Shown here in pieces: positions 55,448 through 62,753 of a stretch of DNA of 64,000 bases. How positions within the stretch are numbered: the stretch's first letter is position 1; every line of letters starts with the position of its first letter. Source of the stretch: Micromonospora lupini str. Lupac 08 (GTDB taxonomy: Bacteria > Actinomycetota > Actinomycetes > Mycobacteriales > Micromonosporaceae); contig NZ_HF570108.1 of NCBI RefSeq assembly GCF_000297395.2, forward strand, positions 396,738 through 460,737. The letters are read 5' to 3'. The notes beneath the pieces are model-generated. The model had not been told where the DNA came from. It saw only the letters and a program-made list of their open reading frames with translations, and did not search any database. The position numbers and the translations under genes are program-made.

Positions 55448-55462
55448 GCGGGGAGCCTCCGG

Positions 55463-56431
55463 TCACATTCGCCGAGCGCGACTCAGAGCCAACGCGGCGG
55501 CGCGGGTCGCCTCCACGAGCGTCGCCTCGCCGATCCGCGACGGTGTGATGAGCGCACCGGCGGCAAGGTGACGGTCGTAGGGCAGCACCACCATCGGTAC
55601 GCCGGTCTGCTCGATCAGCTCACGTGCGGCGCTGTGGATCAGCGTCGCGCGGCCGTGCGGGTTGCTCGCGCTCAGCACGACGACCACCCGCGTCAGCCAG
55701 GACCCGTATCCGTCGTCGACGATCCGGCGCAGCGTCTGGTACGTGCCCCGAACGCCGTCGGGTGTCGCCGCCGCGACGAGCACCACCGCGTGCGCGTCGG
55801 CCATCACCCCCGCCGGGGTACGGGCCTCCAGGCCGGGCGGGCAGTCGGTGACGGTGACGGCGAAGAGGCGCGACAGCGCGCGTGTGACAGAGGTGCACAG
55901 GTTCGGGTCGGTGGTGCCGCTCGGCAGCACCCAGAGGCCCGTCCCGGTGCGGGGCAGGAGTGGTTCGAGGGCGCGCAGGTCGCCGCCCCGGGCCGCGAGC
56001 AGACCGGGTCCCAGTCGTTGCAGCGACGGTTCGCTCGGGGCGCCGAGCCGCCAGGTCAGCGAGCCCTCGTACGGGTCGGCGTCGGCTGCGAGCACCGGAT
56101 CGGCACGCCGCGCGGCGAACACCGACGCCAGCAGCGCGGCAACCGTGGTCTTCCCCGCGCCACCCTGTACGGAGGCCACCGCGATCCGCCGGCCGGTGTG
56201 CACCGGTGCCTGCACCTCGGCGGCGAGGTCGACGAGTTCCCGGGTCTGTCGGCCGCTGGCGAACATCCGGCTGGCGCTGCGCCACGTACGCCGTAACGCG
56301 GAGTCGCCGAAGGGAGGCCGACGCCCGATCGACAGCTCGTCCGGCACCGACGCCGGTGCGCCGGCCGGCGGCAGGGTGCGCGGCGGTGCCGGGACTGGCG
56401 GTGCCGGGCCGGGCACCGGTGGAGCGCTCAT
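55463..56431 (-). CDS. ParA/MinD-like ATPase of the type VII locus (EspI-like)
   Basis: A 322-residue protein with a Pro-rich N-terminus (residues 1-35), then a linker and a deviant-Walker ATPase: VASVQGGAGKTTVAALLASV near residue 86, DADPYEG and VTDCPPGLEA. Such proteins accompany ESX loci and may position or regulate the machinery. The ATG at 56431 lies 16 bp after the eccD stop. Confidence 0.85.
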   Translation of the reverse strand: MSAPPVPGPAPPVPAPPRTLPPAGAPASVPDELSIGRRPPFGDSALRRTWRSASRMFASGRQTRELVDLAAEVQAPVHTGRRIAVASVQGGAGKTTVAALLASVFAARRADPVLAADADPYEGSLTWRLGAPSEPSLQRLGPGLLAARGGDLRALEPLLPRTGTGLWVLPSGTTDPNLCTSVTRALSRLFAVTVTDCPPGLEARTPAGVMADAHAVVLVAAATPDGVRGTYQTLRRIVDDGYGSWLTRVVVVLSASNPHGRATLIHSAARELIEQTGVPMVVLPYDRHLAAGALITPSRIGEATLVEATRAAALALSRARRM

Positions 56432-56447
56432 GCCACCGCCTCAGTCA

Positions 56448-57776
56448 TCAGAAGGTGTCGAGAAGTCGCGAGTAGAGCCCGTACACCCCGACGGCGACGG
56501 GAACCAGCGCCATCACGGTCAGGGCCTCGACGCGGTCGGCGACCTGCCGGCCTCGCGCCAGGACGTGCGGCGGTGGCCGGTACGCCAGGATCGCCAGGGC
56601 CACCGCACAGACGCCGAGCGCCGCCACCGCGGTGGCCCACCACGTGTCGGGTCGTTCCCGTATCCAGCACATCAGCAGGCCGCCCGCGATGGTCAGCGCG
56701 CCGGTCACCAACGCCACCACCTCCGCCGCCAGCGGGAAGGCGCGCATCCGCAACAGCAGGGCGCCGCCCACCAGGGCTGCCAGCGCCAGCCTCCACGGGC
56801 CCGGTGCCGACGCGAGGATGAGCCCGGCGAACGTCGCCGACGTCGCCGCCGCGATCGCCGCGACGGCCAGCCCGCGATGCGCGGCGTCGACTGCGGCCTG
56901 GACCGATACGCGGCTCACCGGCTCGTCGTTGCTGCGGCGGTCGTCGAGACGGGTGAGGCCCGATGCGATCATCGCGAATCGCGGGAGCAGCCCCAGGACG
57001 CCCACCGACGCGATCGCCAGCACCGCCGCGACCCGCTCGGCGGGCATGCCGAGCAGCAGCGGCACGCTCCAGCCCGCGACCAGAAGCAGGATCGTGCCGC
57101 CGCCGAGGACCCCGGCACGCCCATTGCCCGTCACGGCACCCAGGGCAAGGACGGCGCAGCCGATCCCGACGGCCCCCAGTGCCCAGCGGAGGGTGGGGGT
57201 TTCCGTCCAGCCGGGCACGGTGGTCAGCACCATCGCGGCGCCGCTCAGCAGCACCGCCACCCCGATGGTCCGTCTGCCCGTTGTCCCGACGAAGAGGCCG
57301 GCGAGGGCGATCGCGCCGCCGACGACGCTGACCACGGCCGGCCCGAGTTGCGGGCCGGCGAGCAGCGCCGCCACCGTGGCGGCCACCAGGCAGGCCGCGG
57401 TGGCGGTCCACGTCCGTGCAGCGTCGCCCCACCGACCGTGCCGGCGATGGAGATCGTCGCCGACCTCGTCGGAGACATCGTGGACGATCGCCGCCGGTGG
57501 GGCCTCGGAGATCGGGTCGACCCGTAGCAACGCGCCGTCGGGAACGGCGGCCTGGCGAAGGCTGCCGGCCGGATCGAGCACCGTGCCGTCGAGGGTGCTG
57601 ATCTGGTACCCCCGCGAATCGTCAGTGGGCGGGTGACCGACCAGGGCGACGACCTCGGGCAGCAGCAGGCCGAGCGGCTCGTCGGCGGGCAGCACGAGGT
57701 CGATGCGTCGGTGCGGACCGGCCAGGGTCACCCGACTGAGGTGACCGGCGGAGGCGAGGGTCTGCGGTTGCGTCAT
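56448..57776 (-). CDS. eccD: Type VII secretion membrane protein EccD
   Basis: Pore component of the ESX apparatus, 442 residues. Residues 12-95 form the ubiquitin-like YukD domain (LSRVTLAGPHRRIDLVLPAD, then ISTLDGTVLDPAGSL). About eleven membrane segments follow from residue 125. ATG 57776 overlaps the stop of the 84-residue gene (ATGA); the longer frame to 57908 is rejected. Confidence 0.9.
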   Translation of the reverse strand: MTQPQTLASAGHLSRVTLAGPHRRIDLVLPADEPLGLLLPEVVALVGHPPTDDSRGYQISTLDGTVLDPAGSLRQAAVPDGALLRVDPISEAPPAAIVHDVSDEVGDDLHRRHGRWGDAARTWTATAACLVAATVAALLAGPQLGPAVVSVVGGAIALAGLFVGTTGRRTIGVAVLLSGAAMVLTTVPGWTETPTLRWALGAVGIGCAVLALGAVTGNGRAGVLGGGTILLLVAGWSVPLLLGMPAERVAAVLAIASVGVLGLLPRFAMIASGLTRLDDRRSNDEPVSRVSVQAAVDAAHRGLAVAAIAAATSATFAGLILASAPGPWRLALAALVGGALLLRMRAFPLAAEVVALVTGALTIAGGLLMCWIRERPDTWWATAVAALGVCAVALAILAYRPPPHVLARGRQVADRVEALTVMALVPVAVGVYGLYSRLLDTF

Positions 57777-58027
57777 CGTGGACCCGCTGGTTGGGTCGGC
57801 GCCGGATTGCGTGCCTTCTGCTGCTCGGCGACGACGTTCTGCAGGAAGGACCAGCCCACACACACGGCGCAGGCCACCGCCGCCAGCACGAGACCGGTGC
57901 GCAACCACCTGAACCCGTCACCCGTGGCGCGGACCCGGCGCTGCCGGCCCCACAGCAGCAGCTCACGCATGCGGGCACGGCGAACCGCGACCGACTCGAT
58001 GAGCTGAGTGTCGAATTCCCGGGCCAC
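57773..58027 (-). CDS. Small single-pass membrane protein heading the type VII operon
   Basis: An 84-residue protein with a basic N-terminal half (VAVRRARMRELLLWGRQRRV), one membrane segment (LRTGLVLAAVACAVCVGWSFL, residues about 42-62) and a short Pro/Ala tail outside. No family recognised. GTG at 58027. It is translationally coupled to eccD, so it probably belongs to the apparatus; it is too short for EccB or EccE. Confidence 0.72.
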   Translation of the reverse strand: MAREFDTQLIESVAVRRARMRELLLWGRQRRVRATGDGFRWLRTGLVLAAVACAVCVGWSFLQNVVAEQQKARNPAPTQPAGPR

Positions 58028-58163
58028 GGCTCGATTCTATCCACGGCCGCTAATTCGATCGGGGGCTGCGATCTCGCGGTGCCGGGTCGGCCCGGCGTGA
58101 CCACGCACTGATGGTGATCAACGCTGCGGGTCGGCGCGTACACCCGGTCCGAGGTCGCTGGGC

Positions 58164-59024
58164 CTACGGGTTGCTTGTCGTCGCCAGCGCCGCGGCCACG
58201 CGCGGCGCCTCGTGCCGACCCTGGTCCCGCCCGGCGGCCACGAGCGCGGGCACGACGGACCGGTCCATCACGCTCGTCCCCTGCGCCCGCTTGGACGCCG
58301 GGTCGCGTGTCAGCAGCTCGACCCGGCGGCGGGCGTCCAGTGCGGCCCGCTGCCGCTCGATGCGGGCCCACGGTCCGATGGCGGCGGTGCTGGGCGCGAG
58401 GGCGATCACCGGACCGTCTCCGGGCGCGAGGTCGAGATTGAGGGCGGACCGCATGCCGCCGTCCATGTACCGGCGACCGCCGATGGTCACCGGCGCGGCG
58501 GATTGCGGCATGGCGCAGCTCGCGGCGACGGCATCCAGAAGGGGCGCGCCGTCGCCCCGCGTGAAGACACGCAGAGCGCCCGACTCGACGTCGACGGCGG
58601 TGATGCGGAGGTCGGCGTCCGTCCAGGTGTGGTCCGGCAGCCGGGCCTCCGCGATCCGGCGCTGCCGCGACGGGTCGTCGATGCGGGACGAGAGGGCGAG
58701 TCGGCCGAGGCGGCGAGCGGCCTGCTCGGGGTCGCGGACGAACAACTGCGCCCGTGCGAGCCGCAGGAGGGCGAGGAAGCCCAGCGCGGGGGCTGTCTCG
58801 TGGGTGACGCCGTGGCGCTGGCGCTCGTACAGCTCGGACAGGGGCGTCCCGCCGGCGACCTGGGCACCCACCACGGCACCGGCGCTCGTGCCGATGACCA
58901 CCGCGTCCGGGGCCACGGTCACGCCCTCGTCCGCGAGGCCCGTGAGGACGCCCACCTCCCAGGCGATGCCGACGACCCCACCGCCACCGAGGACCCAGAC
59001 GGGCCGCGCGTCGTCCGCCATCAT
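58164..59024 (-). CDS. Patatin-like phospholipase
   Basis: A 286-residue lipid acyl hydrolase. Oxyanion loop GGGGVVGIAWEVGVL near residue 13, nucleophile motif GTSAG near residue 45, and catalytic Asp in DGGM (YMDGGMRSALNLDL) near residue 192. It has no signal peptide. The ATG has GAAGAAGG upstream. A palindromic site in its promoter region suggests specific control. Confidence 0.9.
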   Translation of the reverse strand: MMADDARPVWVLGGGGVVGIAWEVGVLTGLADEGVTVAPDAVVIGTSAGAVVGAQVAGGTPLSELYERQRHGVTHETAPALGFLALLRLARAQLFVRDPEQAARRLGRLALSSRIDDPSRQRRIAEARLPDHTWTDADLRITAVDVESGALRVFTRGDGAPLLDAVAASCAMPQSAAPVTIGGRRYMDGGMRSALNLDLAPGDGPVIALAPSTAAIGPWARIERQRAALDARRRVELLTRDPASKRAQGTSVMDRSVVPALVAAGRDQGRHEAPRVAAALATTSNP

Positions 59025-59043
59025 GCCTTCTTCCCGTCAGGGC

Positions 59044-59066
59044 AACTGCAAACAGCGTTCGCAGTT
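59044..59066. promoter_or_regulatory. Imperfect 23-bp palindrome upstream of the patatin gene
   Basis: AACTGC-AAAC ... GTTC-GCAGTT: 9 of 11 base pairs match about a central base, 20 bp upstream of the start. The size and layout resemble TetR-family operators. Confidence 0.45.
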
Positions 59067-59104
59067 CAAGCTAGCAGGGGTGGCGGAGGGCTGACAACGG
59101 GAGA

Positions 59105-59749
59105 TCACGGCTCTCGTCGTCCGAAGGTGATGCCGCCGAGCTTGCTCTCGGGCGAGGTGATGGTCATCTCGGCCTCGACCGCGAATCCGTTGTCGCGCAA
59201 CCAGGTCGCGACCTGGGCCGGCCGGCGGCGGTGCACGTGGAGCTTCATCGGGTGGCCGCCGTACCCCTCGGTCTTGAACGTCGTCTCGTCGCCCACGTGG
59301 TAGCCGACCAGCAGCGGGCCTCCGGGGCGTACCACCCGCCGGAAGTGCGCCAGGACCTGGCCGAGCCGCTCGTCGGGAATGTGGATGAGCGAATACCAGG
59401 CGACCAGGCCGGCCACCGAGCCGTCGGGCAGGTCGAGATCGGTCATGGAGCCGACCTCGAACCTCAGGGCGGGGTGGTCGCGGCGGGCCACCGCGATCAT
59501 CCCGGGGGAGAGGTCGATCCCGAAGGCGTCGACGCCCAGCTCGTTCAGGTGCGCCGTGATGCGACCCGGCCCGCAGCCCACGTCCGCGACCGGGCCACCA
59601 CCCGCTGCGCGGACGAGGTCGGCGAACACCGCCAGAGCCCCCCGCTCGTAGGGTGCCTGCTCGAGGAAGTCCCGGACCAGGTGCGCGTAACTGACCGCGA
59701 CCGTGTCGTAGGACGTGCGGGTGTCTGCCAACCAACCGTCGCCGTTCAT
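59105..59749 (-). CDS. Class I SAM-dependent methyltransferase
   Basis: A 214-residue methyltransferase with the SAM loop VADVGCGPGRIT near residue 57, acidic turn GIDLSPGMIAVAR, LDLPDGSVAGLVAWYSLIHI and RRVVRPGGPLLVGYH. Small-molecule type; substrate unknown. ATG 59749 (MNGDGWLADTRTSYD) is the best start. Confidence 0.87.
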   Translation of the reverse strand: MNGDGWLADTRTSYDTVAVSYAHLVRDFLEQAPYERGALAVFADLVRAAGGGPVADVGCGPGRITAHLNELGVDAFGIDLSPGMIAVARRDHPALRFEVGSMTDLDLPDGSVAGLVAWYSLIHIPDERLGQVLAHFRRVVRPGGPLLVGYHVGDETTFKTEGYGGHPMKLHVHRRRPAQVATWLRDNGFAVEAEMTITSPESKLGGITFGRREP

Positions 59750-59835
59750 GGCGGCCACGCTAGAGGACGAGGTCACCAACGCCCGCGGTGTCCATACTGA
59801 ACGCCGTGTCCGCCCGACCTGTGGAGGTGCCGTCC

Positions 59836-60243
59836 ATGCCCGCTGCGCCACTGATCATCAGTCTGCCGATCGCCGATCGCCCGACCTCGTACCGCTTCTA
59901 CCGCGACGGTCTCGGCCTGGAGACGGTGGGTGAGCTGGCCGATGATGGCCTCCCCGAGCCGTTGCAGTTCGTGGTGAACGACGGGCTGCACCTGATGCTC
60001 ATCCCGACCGGTGGCTTCGGTTGGGTGATCGGCGGACGCGACGTGGCACCGAGGGGGCAGAGCGAGTGCCTGCTCGGCATCGGCGCCGCCACCCCGGCCG
60101 AGGCGGACGCGATCGCCGCGCGGGCGCGCGCCGCCGGCGGCGAGGTGGTCACCGCGCCGACCGCACAACCCTGGGGGTACGCGGGCGTCTTCGCCGACCC
60201 GGACGGCCACCTGTGGATGGTGTCGGTCGAGCCGCAGACCTGA
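59836..60243 (+). CDS. VOC-family (glyoxalase/dioxygenase-fold) protein
   Basis: A 135-residue protein with one VOC module pair: ISLPIADRPTSYRFYRDGLG at the start and WGYAGVFADPDGHLWMV at the end. Members bind metals or bleomycin-type drugs or act in ring cleavage; the activity is not predictable. GGAGGT lies before ATG 59836. Confidence 0.82.
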   Translation: MPAAPLIISLPIADRPTSYRFYRDGLGLETVGELADDGLPEPLQFVVNDGLHLMLIPTGGFGWVIGGRDVAPRGQSECLLGIGAATPAEADAIAARARAAGGEVVTAPTAQPWGYAGVFADPDGHLWMVSVEPQT

Positions 60244-60309
60244 CCACGAGCCGTCGGACACGGGTTGTCCGGGACCGCTGCACCGAGTCACCGCCGTTAG
60301 GGTGACGTC

Positions 60310-60666
60310 ATGGCGGTACGTGGACTACGGCGGATCATCGTCTCGGTGGCCGATCGGGAACGGGCGCTGGCGCTCTACCGGGATGCGTTGGGTCTGGCGG
60401 AGAAGTACAGCGCGGGCGACATGGTGGTCCTTGCCGTTGCGGACACCGGGGTCGAGCTTCTGCTGCACGAACGGCCACCCACGCCAGGGTTGGCCGGTGT
60501 CGCCGCGAGCTTCCTCGTGTCGGATGTCGACGAGGCGACCGCCGCAGCGCAGAAGGCTGGTGCCCAGGTCGTCGACGCCCCCGCCGATCAACCCTGGGGT
60601 GAACGACAGTCGGTGCTCACCGATCCGGACGGTCACGTCATCTGCCTGGTGGCGCCGACGGTCTGA
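60310..60666 (+). CDS. VOC-family protein, second copy
   Basis: A 118-residue VOC protein: IIVSVADRERALALYRDALG, an LLLHERPP strand, and PWGERQSVLTDPDGHVICLV at the end. It is distantly similar to the preceding VOC protein and 66 bp downstream, so it may be an old tandem duplication. Confidence 0.85.
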   Translation: MAVRGLRRIIVSVADRERALALYRDALGLAEKYSAGDMVVLAVADTGVELLLHERPPTPGLAGVAASFLVSDVDEATAAAQKAGAQVVDAPADQPWGERQSVLTDPDGHVICLVAPTV

Positions 60667-60743
60667 CCGCCCCCCGCCCAGGGCGGCTGAGCAGCTGCTC
60701 ATGCCCTGCTTGGAACAGGGGCTCGTTACGCACCGCGCCGGTT

Positions 60744-62009
60744 TCAGATGGTCAACAGGCCGCCGTTGCGTACGGTGTCGTCCTTGATCGCGATGAGATT
60801 CGCCGAGACGTACGAGATGTTGTGCGTCTGGTGCCACTCGCTCGGGTAGTACGTCACCAGCCGTGACGTCTGGAAACGGCACGTGATTTCAGGAACGAAC
60901 CGAGAATACTTGGCGTCAGTGAAGTACCAGAACGAGTTCTCGTTGTAGAACGCCACGTGGGTCGGATCCTGGTAGGCCCCACGACCGTCGGTGCTGGGTG
61001 TCAGCGACAGCAGCATTCCGTTCGGCGCGAGCAGTCGGTACAACTCGTTGAACAGAGCGACCTTGTCCGGCACGTGTTCCAGGAAGTCCACTGCACGGAT
61101 GACCCCGACGCTGTTGTCGGGCAGGTCGACCCCGTTCGTTATGTCACAAACCATGTCGACGCCCGGCCCGTCGTGGTAATCCAGACCCAGATAGCCTTCC
61201 GGCTTGTTGTGTGCCGCACCGAGGTCGAGGGCCAGGAGCCCCTGTCGCCGCGACCAGGTCAGCGCGTTCTGTTGAATGTTCCGGTCGTATATCGCAACGG
61301 TGCGCTGCTGGATGCGAGCGTTGACATCCGGGATGCGCTGCGTGTTCTTGGCATGCATGCGCTGCAGGTACAGGCACTTCTGAATATGGTGGAACTCGCT
61401 GACCTGGTAGATCCGAGCGATGAGATCGGCGTCGTCAGCGACGTCGAGCGACTCGTCGTACCCGCCGACCTTCTCGTAGATGTCCCGGCGGAAGGCGCGC
61501 ACGTGGTTCGGCGCGTACCAGATGAAGCTCACATTGTGCGGCGTCGGCGGCATGGCACGGCAGACCAGCACCTCGCGGCCGTCCACCTTCTCGTCGTAGT
61601 GTCGCCAGCCGAAGGAACTCGCGAAACGGTCCTCGCAGCGGCTACCGTCCTCCTGGATCTGCGCGGTGTCGCTGTAGACGAAACCCAGCTCCGGGTTGAG
61701 GTCGAAGGCGGCGACGATTTCCTGCAGGCAGTCGCTGCTGAGCACATCGTCGTCGTCCAGCTCGACCAGGATGTCCCCGGCAGCCTCGGCGCAGGCGTAC
61801 CCCTTGATGGCGCCAACGCCGTTCAAGTTGTCCTGGACAATGAGCCGGACTCGATCGTCATGCCGTTCGGGTCGCCAGCGGGACCCCTGGTTGAGCACGA
61901 CCACCCATTCCCAGTCGGTGAAGGTCTGCGCCAGCAGTGATTGGAAGCATTCGTCGATGAAACGAGTGCGATTGCTTCCGGTGAAGACCGTGACGCGCGG
62001 TGTACGCAT
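60744..62009 (-). CDS. Glycosyltransferase family 2 fused to SAM methyltransferase
   Basis: A 421-residue protein. Residues 1-230 are a GT-A glycosyltransferase: VTVFTGSNRTRFIDECFQSL, DILVELDDDDVLSSDCL with the DDD metal motif, and WYAPNHVRAFRRDIYEKVGG with later DVADDADLIARIY. Residues 250-400 are a class I methyltransferase: LLALDLGAAHNKPEGYLGLD, NSVGVIRAVDFLEHVPD and LAPNGMLLSLTPS. It could add a sugar and methylate it. GGGAGGTGA precedes ATG 62009. It follows the TPR lipoprotein gene with 7 bp between, so they form one operon. Confidence 0.87.
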   Translation of the reverse strand: MRTPRVTVFTGSNRTRFIDECFQSLLAQTFTDWEWVVVLNQGSRWRPERHDDRVRLIVQDNLNGVGAIKGYACAEAAGDILVELDDDDVLSSDCLQEIVAAFDLNPELGFVYSDTAQIQEDGSRCEDRFASSFGWRHYDEKVDGREVLVCRAMPPTPHNVSFIWYAPNHVRAFRRDIYEKVGGYDESLDVADDADLIARIYQVSEFHHIQKCLYLQRMHAKNTQRIPDVNARIQQRTVAIYDRNIQQNALTWSRRQGLLALDLGAAHNKPEGYLGLDYHDGPGVDMVCDITNGVDLPDNSVGVIRAVDFLEHVPDKVALFNELYRLLAPNGMLLSLTPSTDGRGAYQDPTHVAFYNENSFWYFTDAKYSRFVPEITCRFQTSRLVTYYPSEWHQTHNISYVSANLIAIKDDTVRNGGLLTI

Positions 62010-62016
62010 CAGCGAG

Positions 62017-62643
62017 TCACCTCCCTGCCCGAGCCGAGGACGAAGCGGTCGGGACCGCTCGGTACTTCTCCGGAACTGATGACGCGAGCCGCTTGTCCAG
62101 CCGGATCGCCGCACCGAAGGCGTTCCGCGCCTCGGTGGTGTCGCCGGACTGGGAGAGCAGCATGCCCAGCCGAAGGTAAGCCGTCGACGCCTTGTTGTCG
62201 ATCGACACGACCTTGCGGTAAATGTCCACCGACTTCGTCGGCTCCGAACTCTCCAGTGCGATGGCCTTGTTGTAAAGGGCCGGCTTGTAGCTGGCGTCGG
62301 CAGCCAATGCCTTGTCGTAGCTGCTGATCGCCTCGTCGTTCTGGTTGCGCGACTGGGCGATGAAGCCCAGATTGAACCAGGCGAACTTGTTGTTGACGTC
62401 CGCGTCCAGCACCTTCTCGAACGTGGCCTTCGCCGCGTCGAGGTTGCCGGCCTGGCCCTGTTCGACGCCGAGCTTCAGCAGATCCGCCGAGGCGGTCCCG
62501 GCGTTGGCGCCGCCGTTCGCCTTGTCGCTGTTGCCGGAGTTGCTCGGCTGCGCTTTGCCAGCAGGCTTCTCGCTGCATGCTGCGGCTCCGGTCAGCAGGA
62601 CCGCACCACAGGCGAGTGCCCCGAGTATCTGACGCGTGCTCAT
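62017..62643 (-). CDS. TPR-repeat lipoprotein
   Basis: A 208-residue lipoprotein: signal MSTRQILGALACGAVLLTGAAAC with the lipobox AAAC, then a Ser/Asn/Gly-rich linker and TPR helices (AAKATFEKVLDADVNNKFAW, FNLGFIAQSRNQNDEAISSY, YKPALYNKAIALESSE). TPRs bind other proteins, perhaps the collagen-like product or the glycosyltransferase partner. AGGAG precedes the ATG. Faces out of the membrane. Confidence 0.85.
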   Translation of the reverse strand: MSTRQILGALACGAVLLTGAAACSEKPAGKAQPSNSGNSDKANGGANAGTASADLLKLGVEQGQAGNLDAAKATFEKVLDADVNNKFAWFNLGFIAQSRNQNDEAISSYDKALAADASYKPALYNKAIALESSEPTKSVDIYRKVVSIDNKASTAYLRLGMLLSQSGDTTEARNAFGAAIRLDKRLASSVPEKYRAVPTASSSARAGR

Positions 62644-62753
62644 CTATTCTCCTTGAACGATAACGGGGCGGTCCGACCTGCTGTCCGGCCTACTGACTTG
62701 GCTACTCGGCCCGGGCTGCCCGACGTGTCGGCCACAGGCACGAACGCGACCGG

